Shown here: in pieces, positions 7,616-18,369 of the stretch
Layout of the letters: the number at the start of each line of letters is the position of its first letter
Numbering within the stretch: position 1 is the stretch's first letter
Source of the DNA: Acidobacteriota bacterium
GTDB lineage: Bacteria; Acidobacteriota; Terriglobia; Bryobacterales; Bryobacteraceae
Assembly: GCA_016215215.1 (NCBI GenBank)
Contig: JACRKW010000238.1
Location: 1-38,626, forward strand
DNA length: 38,626 bases
Reading direction: 5' to 3'
The notes under the pieces: generated by a model
Seen by the model: only the letters and a program-made list of their open reading frames with translations
The model's database searches: none
What the model was told of the DNA's origin: nothing
Position numbers and translations under genes: made by a program

Positions 7616-9084
7616 CGCAACACTTCGCGGATGGCCGCGGGCAGGCTCCGGATGAGACCGGTGGCCGTCAGTGACTGTTCTGTTGCATCGGCCGCGCCCA
7701 ATTCGCCGGCCCGCCCGTGCAGCCAGACTGCGGCCACGATGGCCTCCTCCCGCCGGTCCGGCCATTGTGCCATGAGGCCGGCGATCAAGCCGGTGAGCAC
7801 ATCGCCCGAACCGGCGGTGGCCATGGCCGGCGTGCCCGTGGGGTTCACAAACGCCCGGCCGTCGGGCAGGGCGATGACCGTCCGCTGCCCTTTGAGGACC
7901 ACCACCACGTTTCTCTCGACAGCGAAGCGGGTGGCCACGCCCAGGCGGTCGGCCTGAATGTCGGTGGCCGTGCAGCCGGCCAGCCGGGCCATCTCTCCCG
8001 CGTGCGGCGTCAAAACCCGGCAGGGTCCGGGGCCGTGAAAGGAGGTGCCCGCCAGTGCGTTCAGCCCATCGGCATCCACCACCACCGGCAAGGCCGATTG
8101 GGCGAACAGCCGTTGCGCCAGCGCAGTCATCTCGGGGTCGCGCCCCAGTCCGGGGCCGATGGCCAGAACGTCCTTCTCGCCGGGATCCTCCGACACCGCC
8201 TGCGTCATCAGCTCGGGCGCCAGCGAGGTCACGGTTCTCCGCTCATCCTCCGAAGACGCCACCGTCACCAGGCCCGCGCCTGCCTTCAGCGCGGCCAGGC
8301 CGGCCATGGCTGCCGCGCCGCCCTTGCCGGGCGCTCCTCCCACCACCAGCACGTGCCCGAAGTCGCCCTTGTGAGCGCCGCGAGCGCGGGGCGCAAAGAG
8401 ACGGCCGAACGTCTCCGGTCCGGACAGGTTGAGCTTCAGGGCTGGATCGTCCGCAAGCATCCACGGCGGCGTGCCGATTTCCACCACGTGCAGCTCGCCC
8501 ACGCGGTCGCAGCACGGTGGCATCACCTGCTCCAGCTTCGGCGCCGTAAACGTCACCGTATGCGCCGCGCGCACGGATTCCCCTTCGTCGTTCAGCCCCG
8601 ACGGCACGTCCACGCTCACGATCCCGGCCGCTGGAAAAGCCGAGTTCATCTCGTGGATCAGCTCAAGCGCGCGGCCGTGCGCCGGGCCGTCCAGGCCAGT
8701 TCCAAGCAGCGCGTCGATCACCAGAGTCGCGGCCCTCATGCGGGGCTCCACCTTGTCGGAGACAGGCACGCCAGCCATGCGAAGCATGCGCCACTGGGCG
8801 GCCGCATCGCCGGCGAACTGGTCCGGCGGATACGCCAGCACCACGTCCAGGCTCGCCGGATGATGGCGGATCTTCAATTGCCGGGCGATCACCAGGCCGT
8901 CGCCGCCGTTGTTTCCCTTGCCGCACACCACGACGATGCGTTGCCGCACCAGCGGCGCGTAGCGCCGCTCCAGGAACTCCACCACACGGCAGCCGGCGTT
9001 TTCCATCAGTACCAGGCCCGGCATGCCGGCCTCCATCGTCCGGCTGTCGATCTCCCGCATCTGGGCGGGTGTCAGGATCTTCAT
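7612..9084 (-). CDS. nnr: Bifunctional NAD(P)H-hydrate epimerase / ADP-dependent dehydratase
   Basis: A 490-residue fusion that repairs damaged NAD(P)HX: the N-terminal NnrE domain (about 1-215) epimerises the hydrate and the C-terminal NnrD domain (about 225-490) dehydrates it using ADP. Visible motifs: GKGNNGGDG at 55-63 and the VIDALLGTGLDG and VDVPSGLN loops of NnrE; for NnrD, GAHKGDFGHVLVVGGAPGKGG, the TPHAGEMARL motif and the ribokinase-like ATAGSGDVLTGLIAGL anion hole. The start has GGAAAGGGG 6 nt upstream of ATG. It is placed 18 nt downstream of the potassium channel gene and overlaps tsaE by 4 nt, a pairing of nnr and tsaE that is common in bacteria. Confidence 0.96.
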   Translation of the reverse strand: MKILTPAQMREIDSRTMEAGMPGLVLMENAGCRVVEFLERRYAPLVRQRIVVVCGKGNNGGDGLVIARQLKIRHHPASLDVVLAYPPDQFAGDAAAQWRMLRMAGVPVSDKVEPRMRAATLVIDALLGTGLDGPAHGRALELIHEMNSAFPAAGIVSVDVPSGLNDEGESVRAAHTVTFTAPKLEQVMPPCCDRVGELHVVEIGTPPWMLADDPALKLNLSGPETFGRLFAPRARGAHKGDFGHVLVVGGAPGKGGAAAMAGLAALKAGAGLVTVASSEDERRTVTSLAPELMTQAVSEDPGEKDVLAIGPGLGRDPEMTALAQRLFAQSALPVVVDADGLNALAGTSFHGPGPCRVLTPHAGEMARLAGCTATDIQADRLGVATRFAVERNVVVVLKGQRTVIALPDGRAFVNPTGTPAMATAGSGDVLTGLIAGLMAQWPDRREEAIVAAVWLHGRAGELGAADATEQSLTATGLIRSLPAAIREVLR

Positions 9085-9102
9085 CTGCGGCCCCTTTCCC
9101 AG

Positions 9103-10119
9103 CTACACCGCCGCCCCGGTCACGCGCGCCTCCAGCCGGCGCAGCGGCTCTGGCTCTCCCATCACAATCAGGTAGTCCCGCCGCTCGATCACGGCGTCGG
9201 CCGGCGGGTTGAACAGCATGTCGCCGTCGGACCGCCGGATCGCCAGCACGATCACCTTCATCTCGCTGCGGACGCGCAGATCGGCCAGCGACCGCCCGGC
9301 GATGTCGCTCCCCTCGGAGACCTCCAGTTGTTCGATCCGCACGTCGATGCCGATGCCGGTAGTGGCAAAATCCAGAAAGCGGTGCACGTGCGGCTTGAGC
9401 AGCGACTGCGCCAGCCGCGTGCCGGTCATCGAATACGGCGCGAAGACTGAATCGGCGCCCACCTGCCGCATCTTGCGCTCGGCCTCTTCCTCGGCGGCGC
9501 GGGCCGCCACACGGATATTCGGGTTCAGGGTCTTGGCCGAGATCACCGCGAACAGGTTGTCGGCGTCGGTGGACAGGGCGGCGATCAGTCCGGCGGCGTG
9601 GGCGATGCGCGCGTCGCGCAGCGTCTCGTCGCGGGTGGAGTCGCCCAGGCACGCCAGGTAGCCGTTGCGAATCGCCCAGTCCACGCGCTCCTCGCTGCGG
9701 TCCACCACCACAAGCGGCACGCCCGCCTGGTGTAGTTCGGCCGCCGCGCCGCGCCCCACGCGGCCAAAGCCGCAGATGATGTAATGCCGCTCGAGTTTGT
9801 CGATCATCTTCCTCGCCCGCCTTTTTTCCAGCAGGTTGTCGAATTGGAATTCGATGATGGTCTGCGTCATGGTGCCCAGCGCCAGCAGCAGCGTACTGAC
9901 GCTCAGCAGCATGTAGAACGAGTTGAACGCCCGTGCCGTCTGGCTGAGGGGATGAATCTCGCCGTAGCCGACGGTGGTCATCGTCATCACCGCCATGTAG
10001 AAGGCGTCCAGCCACGGGTAGCCGGCCACCAGGGCGAAACCGGCAGTCCCGATGGTCACAGTGGCGGCGATGGTCAAACCGACAATCAGCAGGCGCCGTT
10101 TCAACCCGGGCATGGTCAC
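9103..10119 (-). CDS. Potassium channel with RCK (TrkA-N/TrkA-C) domain
   Basis: 338 residues in the Kch/MthK style. Two membrane helices flank a pore loop holding the K+ selectivity filter TTVGYGE (48-54). The cytosolic RCK part begins at about 112 with the Rossmann motif IICGFGRVGRG, and a TrkA-C-like subdomain follows (about 245-335). Such channels conduct K+ gated by ligands bound to the RCK ring. The start is taken as GTG at 10119, which overlaps the phosphatase stop (GTGA, 10119-10116); ATG at 10113 is an in-frame alternative. It lies between a regulatory phosphatase and nnr, so co-expression is expected; a functional link is only inferred. Confidence 0.94.
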   Translation of the reverse strand: MTMPGLKRRLLIVGLTIAATVTIGTAGFALVAGYPWLDAFYMAVMTMTTVGYGEIHPLSQTARAFNSFYMLLSVSTLLLALGTMTQTIIEFQFDNLLEKRRARKMIDKLERHYIICGFGRVGRGAAAELHQAGVPLVVVDRSEERVDWAIRNGYLACLGDSTRDETLRDARIAHAAGLIAALSTDADNLFAVISAKTLNPNIRVAARAAEEEAERKMRQVGADSVFAPYSMTGTRLAQSLLKPHVHRFLDFATTGIGIDVRIEQLEVSEGSDIAGRSLADLRVRSEMKVIVLAIRRSDGDMLFNPPADAVIERRDYLIVMGEPEPLRRLEARVTGAAV

Positions 10120-11783
10120 ACTTTCTTGGCCACGATCACGGTCATGTCATCCTGCAGTTCCACCGAGGCGGTCCACTTGGTCGCCTCCTCCACCAGAAGC
10201 GCCGCCACCTCGCCCGCGGAGCGGCCGGCGTTGGCCAGCAACAGCTCCATCAGCCGCTCTTCGCCGAACATCTCGCCGTACGCGTTTTCTGGCTCCGTAA
10301 TGCCGTCGGTGTAGCACACCAGCAGGTCGCCGCTCTCCAGCCGCACCTGGCTCTCACCATAGCGGGCGAACGGGAAGGCGCCCACCACCATGCCGTTTGA
10401 GTCCAGCGGAATGGCCTTGCCCTGGTGGATGAGCACCGGAGACAGGTGGCCGGCGTTGGTGTAGGACAGCGTGCCGGTCTGCTCATCGTAGACGCTGAAG
10501 AAGAACGTGGCGTACTTCTCCGGCGCCGTCGAATCGTACAGCTGCTGATTCAGATTTGATACCAGTTGCGCCGTGGAAAGCCGTGGCGGCGCGTAGCCCT
10601 CGCCCATGCCTACAGACGCCGCCTGCGACATTTCCATGCAGTGCCGCAACTGGCTGCGCATGGCCGATTGCAGCGTCGCCATTAACAGCGCGGCCGAAAT
10701 CCCCTTGCCCGCCACGTCGCCGATGCACAGCGCAAGCCGCGTCTCCCCCATCGCCTGGTAGTCGAAGTAGTCGCCGCTCACGGTCCGCGCGGCGTTGCAG
10801 ATGGATCGAACCTCCAGCGAGCCCAACCCGGACATCTCCCTGGGGTGAAGCTGCGCCTGCACTTCCCTGGCGATCTCCAGCTCCGCTTCCAGCCGCTGCC
10901 GTACTTTTTCTGATTCCAGCAGCCTCTCCAGGTTGCCCGCCATGATATTGAACGAGGTGCCGAGCTCCGCCAGCTGATCGTTGCCCTTCACCTGGATACG
11001 GTGGCCGAGGTCGCCTTCCCTGATACGCACGGTAGCCTCGTACAGGTCGCCCACGGCCTCCGTGATGGTCCTTGAAAGCGAGATGCCGATGTAGGCCGAG
11101 ACCAGCTCCACCAGCAGGAAGATGATCGCCAGCCCCGTGAATACGGTGATGAGCACCGGAATGTCGGTGTTGGTCTCGACGCTGAAAACAATCTTCAGCG
11201 GCCCGGAGATGCGCGTGGAAACCCCCAGGAAAATGCGCCGCAGCGTACCCGGCTCGGCCCACTCCGGCACGGGCAGGAAAACGCCCCAGCGCAACCGCAG
11301 GTCCAGCGCGCTCACTGCCTGCGGAATGGTGCTCGCTCCCGGTGGCGCACCGTTCTGTGCTTCGCCCGCCACCGGCGCGTGCAGCCGCACATCCAGATTC
11401 CTGGTCTCGCGCGGGTCCAGGCTGATGGGCGTCAATTGAATCTCGCCCAGTTGCGGCACCAGCGATTGCAGGAAGGTCCGCGTCACCGGCACCATCACGA
11501 CTACTTCAGACTGCGGCCCGCCGGTGTGTACCCACAGGTGGTAGGTCTTGTCCCGGATGACGATGCCCGCCGAGTCCCTGTGCCCCGCGGGCGGCATTTG
11601 CAGCGCGGAATCCTCCGGGTAACGCACCTCTTTGCCGTTCTGGTCGTGCACCAGCATTTCCAGCCCGGGGAAGCGCTCGCGGAAGATGAACCCCGCGCGG
11701 CGCACGGCTTCCACGCGGTTCTGCGGCTGCGCCCGCACCAGCGACGCCGACACCTGCTTCAGATTGCTCACGCGCCGGTCCAT
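10116..11783 (-). CDS. HAMP domain-PP2C (SpoIIE/RsbU-type) serine phosphatase
   Basis: 555 residues are read from the first start in the intact frame (ATG 11783). An extracytoplasmic sensor-like region (1-200) is followed by a membrane helix (IPVLITVFTGLAIIFLLVEL, 208-227), a HAMP linker (about 232-285), a short coiled coil with REVQAQLHP, and a SpoIIE-type PP2C domain with SGDYFDY (336-342), GDVAGKGISAALLMA (355-369), GHLSPVL, YTDGITE and QDDMTVIV metal-site motifs. RsbU-type enzymes dephosphorylate anti-anti-sigma partners. The true N-terminus appears lost: the residues just before 11783 (GQIAAYLLSFE, same frame) look like the end of a first membrane helix, and a matching N-terminal start lies upstream in another frame. 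It begins the run phosphatase-channel-nnr-tsaE-permease. Confidence 0.92.
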   Translation of the reverse strand: MDRRVSNLKQVSASLVRAQPQNRVEAVRRAGFIFRERFPGLEMLVHDQNGKEVRYPEDSALQMPPAGHRDSAGIVIRDKTYHLWVHTGGPQSEVVVMVPVTRTFLQSLVPQLGEIQLTPISLDPRETRNLDVRLHAPVAGEAQNGAPPGASTIPQAVSALDLRLRWGVFLPVPEWAEPGTLRRIFLGVSTRISGPLKIVFSVETNTDIPVLITVFTGLAIIFLLVELVSAYIGISLSRTITEAVGDLYEATVRIREGDLGHRIQVKGNDQLAELGTSFNIMAGNLERLLESEKVRQRLEAELEIAREVQAQLHPREMSGLGSLEVRSICNAARTVSGDYFDYQAMGETRLALCIGDVAGKGISAALLMATLQSAMRSQLRHCMEMSQAASVGMGEGYAPPRLSTAQLVSNLNQQLYDSTAPEKYATFFFSVYDEQTGTLSYTNAGHLSPVLIHQGKAIPLDSNGMVVGAFPFARYGESQVRLESGDLLVCYTDGITEPENAYGEMFGEERLMELLLANAGRSAGEVAALLVEEATKWTASVELQDDMTVIVAKKV

Positions 11784-11834
11784 CTCGAAACTCAGCAGGT
11801 AGGCGGCGATCTGGCCAGAGAAGCCCCAACCCGC

Positions 11835-11976
11835 CTGCGCCTGCCTGCAACAGCAGTTGCAGCCCCGCCGGAAACCCCATCAACCCGCCCGCCAGGACAA
11901 GAGCGCAAAGGATGGCGAGCAGCTTTTCAGCCCATCCAAGGGCGCCAACGCGCTTGAGCCATCCGGGGAGAGCCAT
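11835..11976 (-). pseudogene. Out-of-frame N-terminal fragment of the PP2C phosphatase
   Basis: Reading minus from ATG 11976 gives MALPGWLKRVGALGWAEKLL and then a hydrophobic helix (AILCALVLAGGLMGF), which suits the start of an acidobacterial membrane phosphatase. Around 11850-11835 this frame loses sense, while the downstream frame gains it at GQIAAYLLSFEMDRRV. From memory of related proteins, about 60 residues including a second helix are expected between the two parts. A GC-rich tandem GCCTGC GCCTGC CTGC (11833-11848) lies at the junction and could have caused slippage, deletion or an assembly error. The end coordinate is approximate. Confidence 0.55.
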
Positions 11977-11997
11977 TCGCGTTCAGGTTACCTAATC

Positions 11998-12043
11998 TGG
12001 CGGCCTCTTAGGGGAAAAGCCGCCATTGCGGGCCGAACCGGCC
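11998..12043. other. Two short hairpins in the leader before the malic enzyme gene
   Basis: TGGCGGC (11998-12004) pairs with GCCGCCA (12019-12025) across a 14-nt loop, and GGCCG-AAC-CGGCC (12031-12043) forms a tight 5-bp stem. Both lie in the 158-bp region between the phosphatase fragment and maeB, more than 90 nt before the maeB ATG. They may be leader structures or a terminator for antisense reading; no known riboswitch is recognised. Confidence 0.3.
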
Positions 12044-12134
12044 TAAAGTGTACGGTTCCGCCCCCCGTAGGCGGCCTCGATTCAGCATTCCACCTGCCAA
12101 AGGGTGTATCAAGGTAGATGAAAGGAATCCGGCC

Positions 12135-14453
<2,319 letters not shown>

Positions 14454-14768
14454 CCTGCGGCGTTTCGCGCAAATCGAACGCCTCCATCAGCGCCATCTTG
14501 GCGACGGCGTAGCGTTCATTGCTTTGGAGCGGCCGCCCGTGCTGCCGCTCCCACGCGCCGGTGGATGCCTCAGGAACGGCGACGGTGACCGTGAACCACG
14601 TTTTGCGGTCGCCGCTCGCCGTGAACACGTACTCGCACCCGTCTCCGGTTTCCCTCCGGCCTTCGTGGAAATACTCGTAGGCGTAGCCGCTCTGCGCCGC
14701 GTAGTTCTTCTGCCTGCGGCTTTGAGGAACGCCCTCCAGCGGCGCCTTGCGGCTTTGGCCCGGCCACT

Positions 14769-15557
14769 TCAACGGCGCTTCTCCAGCGGCCGCAGCTCGA
14801 TCTTGCGGATGAAGACCTCGGCGGCCTCGCTTTGGATCTGGATTTTGCCCGAGGTGTGGTCGCCGTCAAAGCCCTGGTTCACCAACACGCCGTTGACGTA
14901 GTAGGTCAGGTTCCCGCCCTCGGCAACCACCTCGCTGCGATTCCATTGTCCCAAAGGCTCCTCCACGTCCTTGGGCCCGCGGTATCCCTTCTGGTCCTTC
15001 CAGTTCACGTCGCGGCCGTACCAGTTGATGCGCCCGGAATCCCGCGTCACTCGCGAGGCGCCCTTCTTCCAGTAGAGCTGTTTATCGGGTCCCGTCTCGG
15101 CCTCCACCGTGATGCGCGGCTTGTTCGCCCCCTTCACCAGCAGCAGGTCTCCGGTGCCGCCTTCGATCATCTGGTATTCGATCGACTCCAGCCAGCCGCT
15201 GCCCGCCGCCCCGTCCACCCCTGTGCCGTGCAGCAGAATGCCGCTGTCCCGCGCCCGGTCCACGCGCGGCGCCCACGTCTTTTCGCCCCACTTCCACTCC
15301 ACCACCAGCCGGTAGTCCTTGTATTCGTTCACCGTCGTCAGCCCGCCCCATTCCTCGCCCGAGATCCGGATCTGCTTGCCTGCGACCGTGAACACCTTCT
15401 TCGGGTCCTCGCGCTTGGAATCCTTCAGGAAAACATAGAAGTTCGTGAGGTCCTTCCCGTTGAACAGCTTGATCTTCTTCTTGGGTGTGACCACCTCAGA
15501 GCACAGCAAGGCCGGCAACAGCGAGAGGGAAAGCAATGTACGGGCGAGGAGAATCAT
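14769..15557 (-). CDS. Secreted DUF1080 (3-keto-disaccharide hydrolase-like) protein
   Basis: 262 residues from ATG 15557, which places a signal peptide (LLARTLLSLSLLPALLCS) at the N-terminus; a longer frame upstream adds a non-signal stretch. The mature part is a concanavalin-like beta-sandwich of the DUF1080 family: KLFNGKDLTNFYVFL at the start, then RISGEEWGGLTT, YRLVVEWKWG, RDSGILLHGTG and the C-terminal GKIQIQSEAAEVFIRKIELRPL. Members act on glycosides, including 3-keto sugars, outside the cytoplasm. The small gene behind it is coupled by TTGA. A TAGAAT box ends 7 nt before the start codon. Confidence 0.9.
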   Translation of the reverse strand: MILLARTLLSLSLLPALLCSEVVTPKKKIKLFNGKDLTNFYVFLKDSKREDPKKVFTVAGKQIRISGEEWGGLTTVNEYKDYRLVVEWKWGEKTWAPRVDRARDSGILLHGTGVDGAAGSGWLESIEYQMIEGGTGDLLLVKGANKPRITVEAETGPDKQLYWKKGASRVTRDSGRINWYGRDVNWKDQKGYRGPKDVEEPLGQWNRSEVVAEGGNLTYYVNGVLVNQGFDGDHTSGKIQIQSEAAEVFIRKIELRPLEKRR

Positions 15558-15564
15558 GCCCTCA

Positions 15565-15570
15565 ATTCTA
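15565..15570 (-). promoter_or_regulatory. Candidate -10 box TAGAAT before the DUF1080 gene
   Basis: On the minus strand TAGAAT ends 7 nt before ATG 15557. No usable -35 hexamer is seen. With a usual 6-7 nt distance to the transcription start, the transcript would begin at the start codon itself, so a leaderless mRNA is predicted (inference). Confidence 0.45.
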
Positions 15571-15623
15571 CTCGCCCCGGCGCTGCAGGAACCGGGATCC
15601 GGCCGGCTCGGGATAGAACGGGC

Positions 15624-15629
15624 TACAAT
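15624..15629 (+). promoter_or_regulatory. Candidate -10 box TACAAT before the Asp-box gene
   Basis: TACAAT in the context GGGCTACAATC ends 13 nt before the ATG at 15643. There is no Shine-Dalgarno in between. It stands back to back with the minus-strand box at 15565-15570, so the 85-bp gap holds two divergent promoters. Confidence 0.45.
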
Positions 15630-15642
15630 CGGCCTGTCGGCG

Positions 15643-16440
15643 ATGAAACACTGGCTTGCGCTTGCGATGCTGGCCGCCGGGGCGCCCCAGAGCGCCCCGC
15701 AAGCCGGGCCCATTGCCGCCGTCTGCGCCGACGCTGAGATCACCGACTTCGGCCTGGAATGCACCGCCGAGGAGCCCTGCCCGGTCTACCTCGAACTGGC
15801 AGCCGTTGAGAACACCGGTACGCTGCTGTTCGTGGCCGGCAACCTGCATACCGACTCCGTCACGCTCTGGTCCCTCCTGCTGTCGAGCGACGACGGCGGC
15901 GTCACCTGGACGGAGCCGCACCCGCGCATCCGCGGAGCGTCGCTCGACCAGGTGGTCTTCATCGATTTCGAGAACGGTTGGATCTCCGGCTACGTCACCG
16001 GATCGATCCCTAAGGACCCGTTTCTTCTCAAGACCGCCGACGGCGGCAAAACCTGGCGCCGTATCCCGCTGTTTGAGGACACCGCTTTCGCCTCCATCGA
16101 ACAGTTCTGGTTTGAGACCAAGTCCCGCGGATTCCTCATTCTCAACCGCCGCGGCGCTTCCGCCGGCCGCCATCAGAAACTGGAGTCGATGACAGGCGGG
16201 GACTCCTGGATGATGCGCGAGGTCAGCCCCAAGCCCATCGCCGCGCCGCGCCCGCGATCCAACGGGGACTGGCGCATCCGCATCGATTCGCCCTCCAAGA
16301 CATTTCGCGTCGAGCGCCGTGCCGGCGCCAGGTGGGAGCCCGGCGGCTCCTTCCCCATCCGCGCCGGCGCGTGCAAGCCCGCGCCTCCGCCGCCCCCTCC
16401 GCCTCAGCCTGAACCGCCCAAGGAGCCTCCCGCACAGTGA
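15643..16440 (+). CDS. Secreted Asp-box (BNR/Ycf48-like) repeat protein with proline-rich tail
   Basis: 265 residues. ATG 15643 is chosen over earlier in-frame starts because it opens directly with a signal peptide (MKHWLALAMLAAGAPQSAPQ) and follows a TACAAT box. The mature part has Asp-box turns of beta-propellers: LSSDDGGVTWTEP and LKTADGGKTWRRI, plus a degenerate MTGGDSW. A Pro-rich tail (eight consecutive prolines, then QPEPPKEPP) closes the protein. The fold resembles Ycf48/HCF136-like propellers, but too few blades are visible for a full one, and the function is unknown. The next gene starts in its stop codon (GTGA, 16437-16440). Confidence 0.82.
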   Translation: MKHWLALAMLAAGAPQSAPQAGPIAAVCADAEITDFGLECTAEEPCPVYLELAAVENTGTLLFVAGNLHTDSVTLWSLLLSSDDGGVTWTEPHPRIRGASLDQVVFIDFENGWISGYVTGSIPKDPFLLKTADGGKTWRRIPLFEDTAFASIEQFWFETKSRGFLILNRRGASAGRHQKLESMTGGDSWMMREVSPKPIAAPRPRSNGDWRIRIDSPSKTFRVERRAGARWEPGGSFPIRAGACKPAPPPPPPPQPEPPKEPPAQ

Positions 16441-17984
16441 CCCAGCCGGACGCAGTCGAACTCGAGTTCTTTCGCCAGTTGCTGGTCTCCATCCCCGAGG
16501 AGATGGGCGTGGTGCTCCGCAAGACCGCCTTCTCGGCCAACATCAAGGAGCGGCGAGACTACTCATGCGCCGTCTACGATGGCGCCGGACGCACCATCGC
16601 CATGGGCGACCACATGCCCGTCCATCTCGGCGCCATGCCGTTGAGCGTCGAGCACGTGCTGCGCCGTTTCACCCTGCGCCGCGGCGATGTCGCCATCGTC
16701 AACGATCCGTTCTCCGGCGGCACCCACCTGCCCGATATCACCACTGTCGCCGGCGTGTTCCCTGATCGCTCCGTCCGCCCCGCCTTCTACGTGGCCACAC
16801 GAGCCCATCATGCCGACGTCGGCGGCATGAGCCCCGGCTCCATGCCGCTGGCCCGTGAGATCTACCAGGAGGGCCTTCGCATCCCGCCCGTGCTGCTGGT
16901 CCGGCAGGGGCGCATCGACGAAGGGCTCATGCGGCTCATCCTCGCCAACGTGCGCACCCCGGAGGAGCGCGAAGGCGATCTCCATGCCCAGTTGATGGCC
17001 ATGGAACGGGGTGCGGTGCGGCTGCGGGAAGCCGTCTCCCGCTACCGTCTGCCACGGCTCGACGCCAACATCGGCGCCCTGGCCCGGTATGCCGAAGCCA
17101 TGATGCGCGCCACGCTCCAAGCCCTCCCTGCAGGGCGCTACGAGTTTGCCGATTCGCTCGACGAGGGCGCCACCATCCGCGTCGCCGTCACGCTGGCTGA
17201 CGGTCAGGCCCTGGTCGATTTCACCGGAACTGATCCCCAGGTGGACGGGCCGGTGAACGCCAACCTCGCCGTCACTCTGTCGGCCGTCTTCTACGTGTTC
17301 CGCTGCCTGATGGCCGAAGATGTCCCCGCCAACGCCGGCCTGATGGCGCCCGTGCAGGTGATCGCTCCCGCGGGCACGCTGATCAACGCGCTGCCGCCGG
17401 CCGCCATGGCCGCCGGCAACGTCGAGACCTCCCAGCGCATCACCGACACTCTGCTTGGCGCTCTGGCCCAGGCCGCGCCGCACCGCATCCCGGCAGCATC
17501 CCAGGGGACCATGAACAACGTCAGTTTCGGCGGACGGCGGGATGACGGCACGCCCTTTGCCTGGTACGAGACCATCGCCGGCGGCATGGGCGCGTCGGCG
17601 GCGTATGCCGGCCAGCCGGCCGTCCATTCGCACATGACGAACTCCTGGAATACGCCCGTCGAGGCGTTCGAACACCACTGCCCCGTCCGGGTCCGTGCCT
17701 ACAAGGTGCGCCGCGGTTCCGGCGGCGCGGGCAGCCGCCAAGGCGGCGACGGCATCGTCCGCGAACTCGAATTTCTCGCTCCGGCAGAAGTCACCATCCT
17801 CTCTGACCGCCGCGTCCTCAAACCATACGGCTTGTCCGGCGGCCGGCCCGGCAAACCGGGTCGCAACACGCTGCTGCGCGGCGGCGAATCGCTCAGTTTG
17901 CCCGGCAAGACGCGCTTCGACGCACTCGCCGGCGACCGCCTGCGCATTGAGACGCCGGGCGGCGGCGGCTTCGGGCTAAAATAG
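16437..17984 (+). CDS. Hydantoinase B / oxoprolinase family protein
   Basis: 515 residues matching the HyuB family over full length: EFFRQLLVSIPEEMGVVLRK, SANIKERRDYSCAVYD, the DHMPVHLGAMP segment, NDPFSGGTHLPDIT, RAHHADVGGMSPGSMP, then GTMNNVSFGG and HCPVRVRAYKVRRGSGGAG near the C-terminus. HyuB works with HyuA in ATP-dependent opening of hydantoins, 5-oxoproline, or acetone/acetophenone carboxylation. Here no HyuA lies next to it: upstream is a secreted Asp-box protein coupled by a 4-nt overlap, and downstream are two half-size transporters. The substrate is therefore open. GTG start. Confidence 0.93.
   Translation: MTQPDAVELEFFRQLLVSIPEEMGVVLRKTAFSANIKERRDYSCAVYDGAGRTIAMGDHMPVHLGAMPLSVEHVLRRFTLRRGDVAIVNDPFSGGTHLPDITTVAGVFPDRSVRPAFYVATRAHHADVGGMSPGSMPLAREIYQEGLRIPPVLLVRQGRIDEGLMRLILANVRTPEEREGDLHAQLMAMERGAVRLREAVSRYRLPRLDANIGALARYAEAMMRATLQALPAGRYEFADSLDEGATIRVAVTLADGQALVDFTGTDPQVDGPVNANLAVTLSAVFYVFRCLMAEDVPANAGLMAPVQVIAPAGTLINALPPAAMAAGNVETSQRITDTLLGALAQAAPHRIPAASQGTMNNVSFGGRRDDGTPFAWYETIAGGMGASAAYAGQPAVHSHMTNSWNTPVEAFEHHCPVRVRAYKVRRGSGGAGSRQGGDGIVRELEFLAPAEVTILSDRRVLKPYGLSGGRPGKPGRNTLLRGGESLSLPGKTRFDALAGDRLRIETPGGGGFGLK
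17977..17982 (+). promoter_or_regulatory. Candidate -10 box TAAAAT before the DMT transporter pair
   Basis: TAAAAT in GGGCTAAAATAG overlaps the hydantoinase stop codon and ends 9 nt before the GTG at 17992. No Shine-Dalgarno is present in the 7-nt gap between genes. The same GGCTANAAT context recurs elsewhere in the window. Confidence 0.4.
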
Positions 17985-17991
17985 AGGCTTC

Positions 17992-18369
17992 GTGCAGAAA
18001 GAATCCTACCGGTTTTCGCACCGCCAGTCCGTGGGGTTGGTGTTCCTGTGCACTCTCTTCGGCGTGGCCGCGCAGTACTTCATCAAGACAAGCGCATCTC
18101 AGATCACCGTCATTACACCGGCGGCCCTGCTTACCAACATCCCCCTCTGGACCGGCCTCAGTCTGTATGGCGTCAGTACCGGTCTGTTGATCCTCGCCTT
18201 GCGCGACGGCGAGTTGTCCCTTCTCTACCCTGTCATTTCACTCACCTATGTCTGGGTGACTCTACTCTCCGCGGTCGTCTTCAAGGAAAGTGTGAACGCC
18301 TTCAAACTCGCCGGCATCGCCGTCATCTGTTCCGGCGTCGCCCTGCTGGGGAAAGGCAGGAGCGAGTGA
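17992..18369 (+). CDS. Half-size DMT/EamA-type membrane transporter, first of pair
   Basis: 125 residues with four hydrophobic helices, the size of SMR/EamA single-domain proteins: QSVGLVFLCTLFGVAAQYFI, LTNIPLWTGLSLYGVSTGLL, GELSLLYPVISLTYVWVTLL and FKLAGIAVICSGVALLG. The GELSLLYP-VISLTYVW motif is the usual EamA signature. Such half-size proteins work as homo- or heterodimers; ArnE/ArnF and YkkC/YkkD are examples. A second related half-size gene starts within its stop codon (GTGA, 18366-18369), so a heterodimer is likely. GTG start at 17992. The substrate is not predictable. Confidence 0.87.
   Translation: MQKESYRFSHRQSVGLVFLCTLFGVAAQYFIKTSASQITVITPAALLTNIPLWTGLSLYGVSTGLLILALRDGELSLLYPVISLTYVWVTLLSAVVFKESVNAFKLAGIAVICSGVALLGKGRSE

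Noticed and set aside
15445-15642. Upstream extension of the Asp-box protein
   Set aside because: The added residues are antisense to the DUF1080 gene; ATG 15643 starts directly with a signal peptide and follows a promoter-like box.
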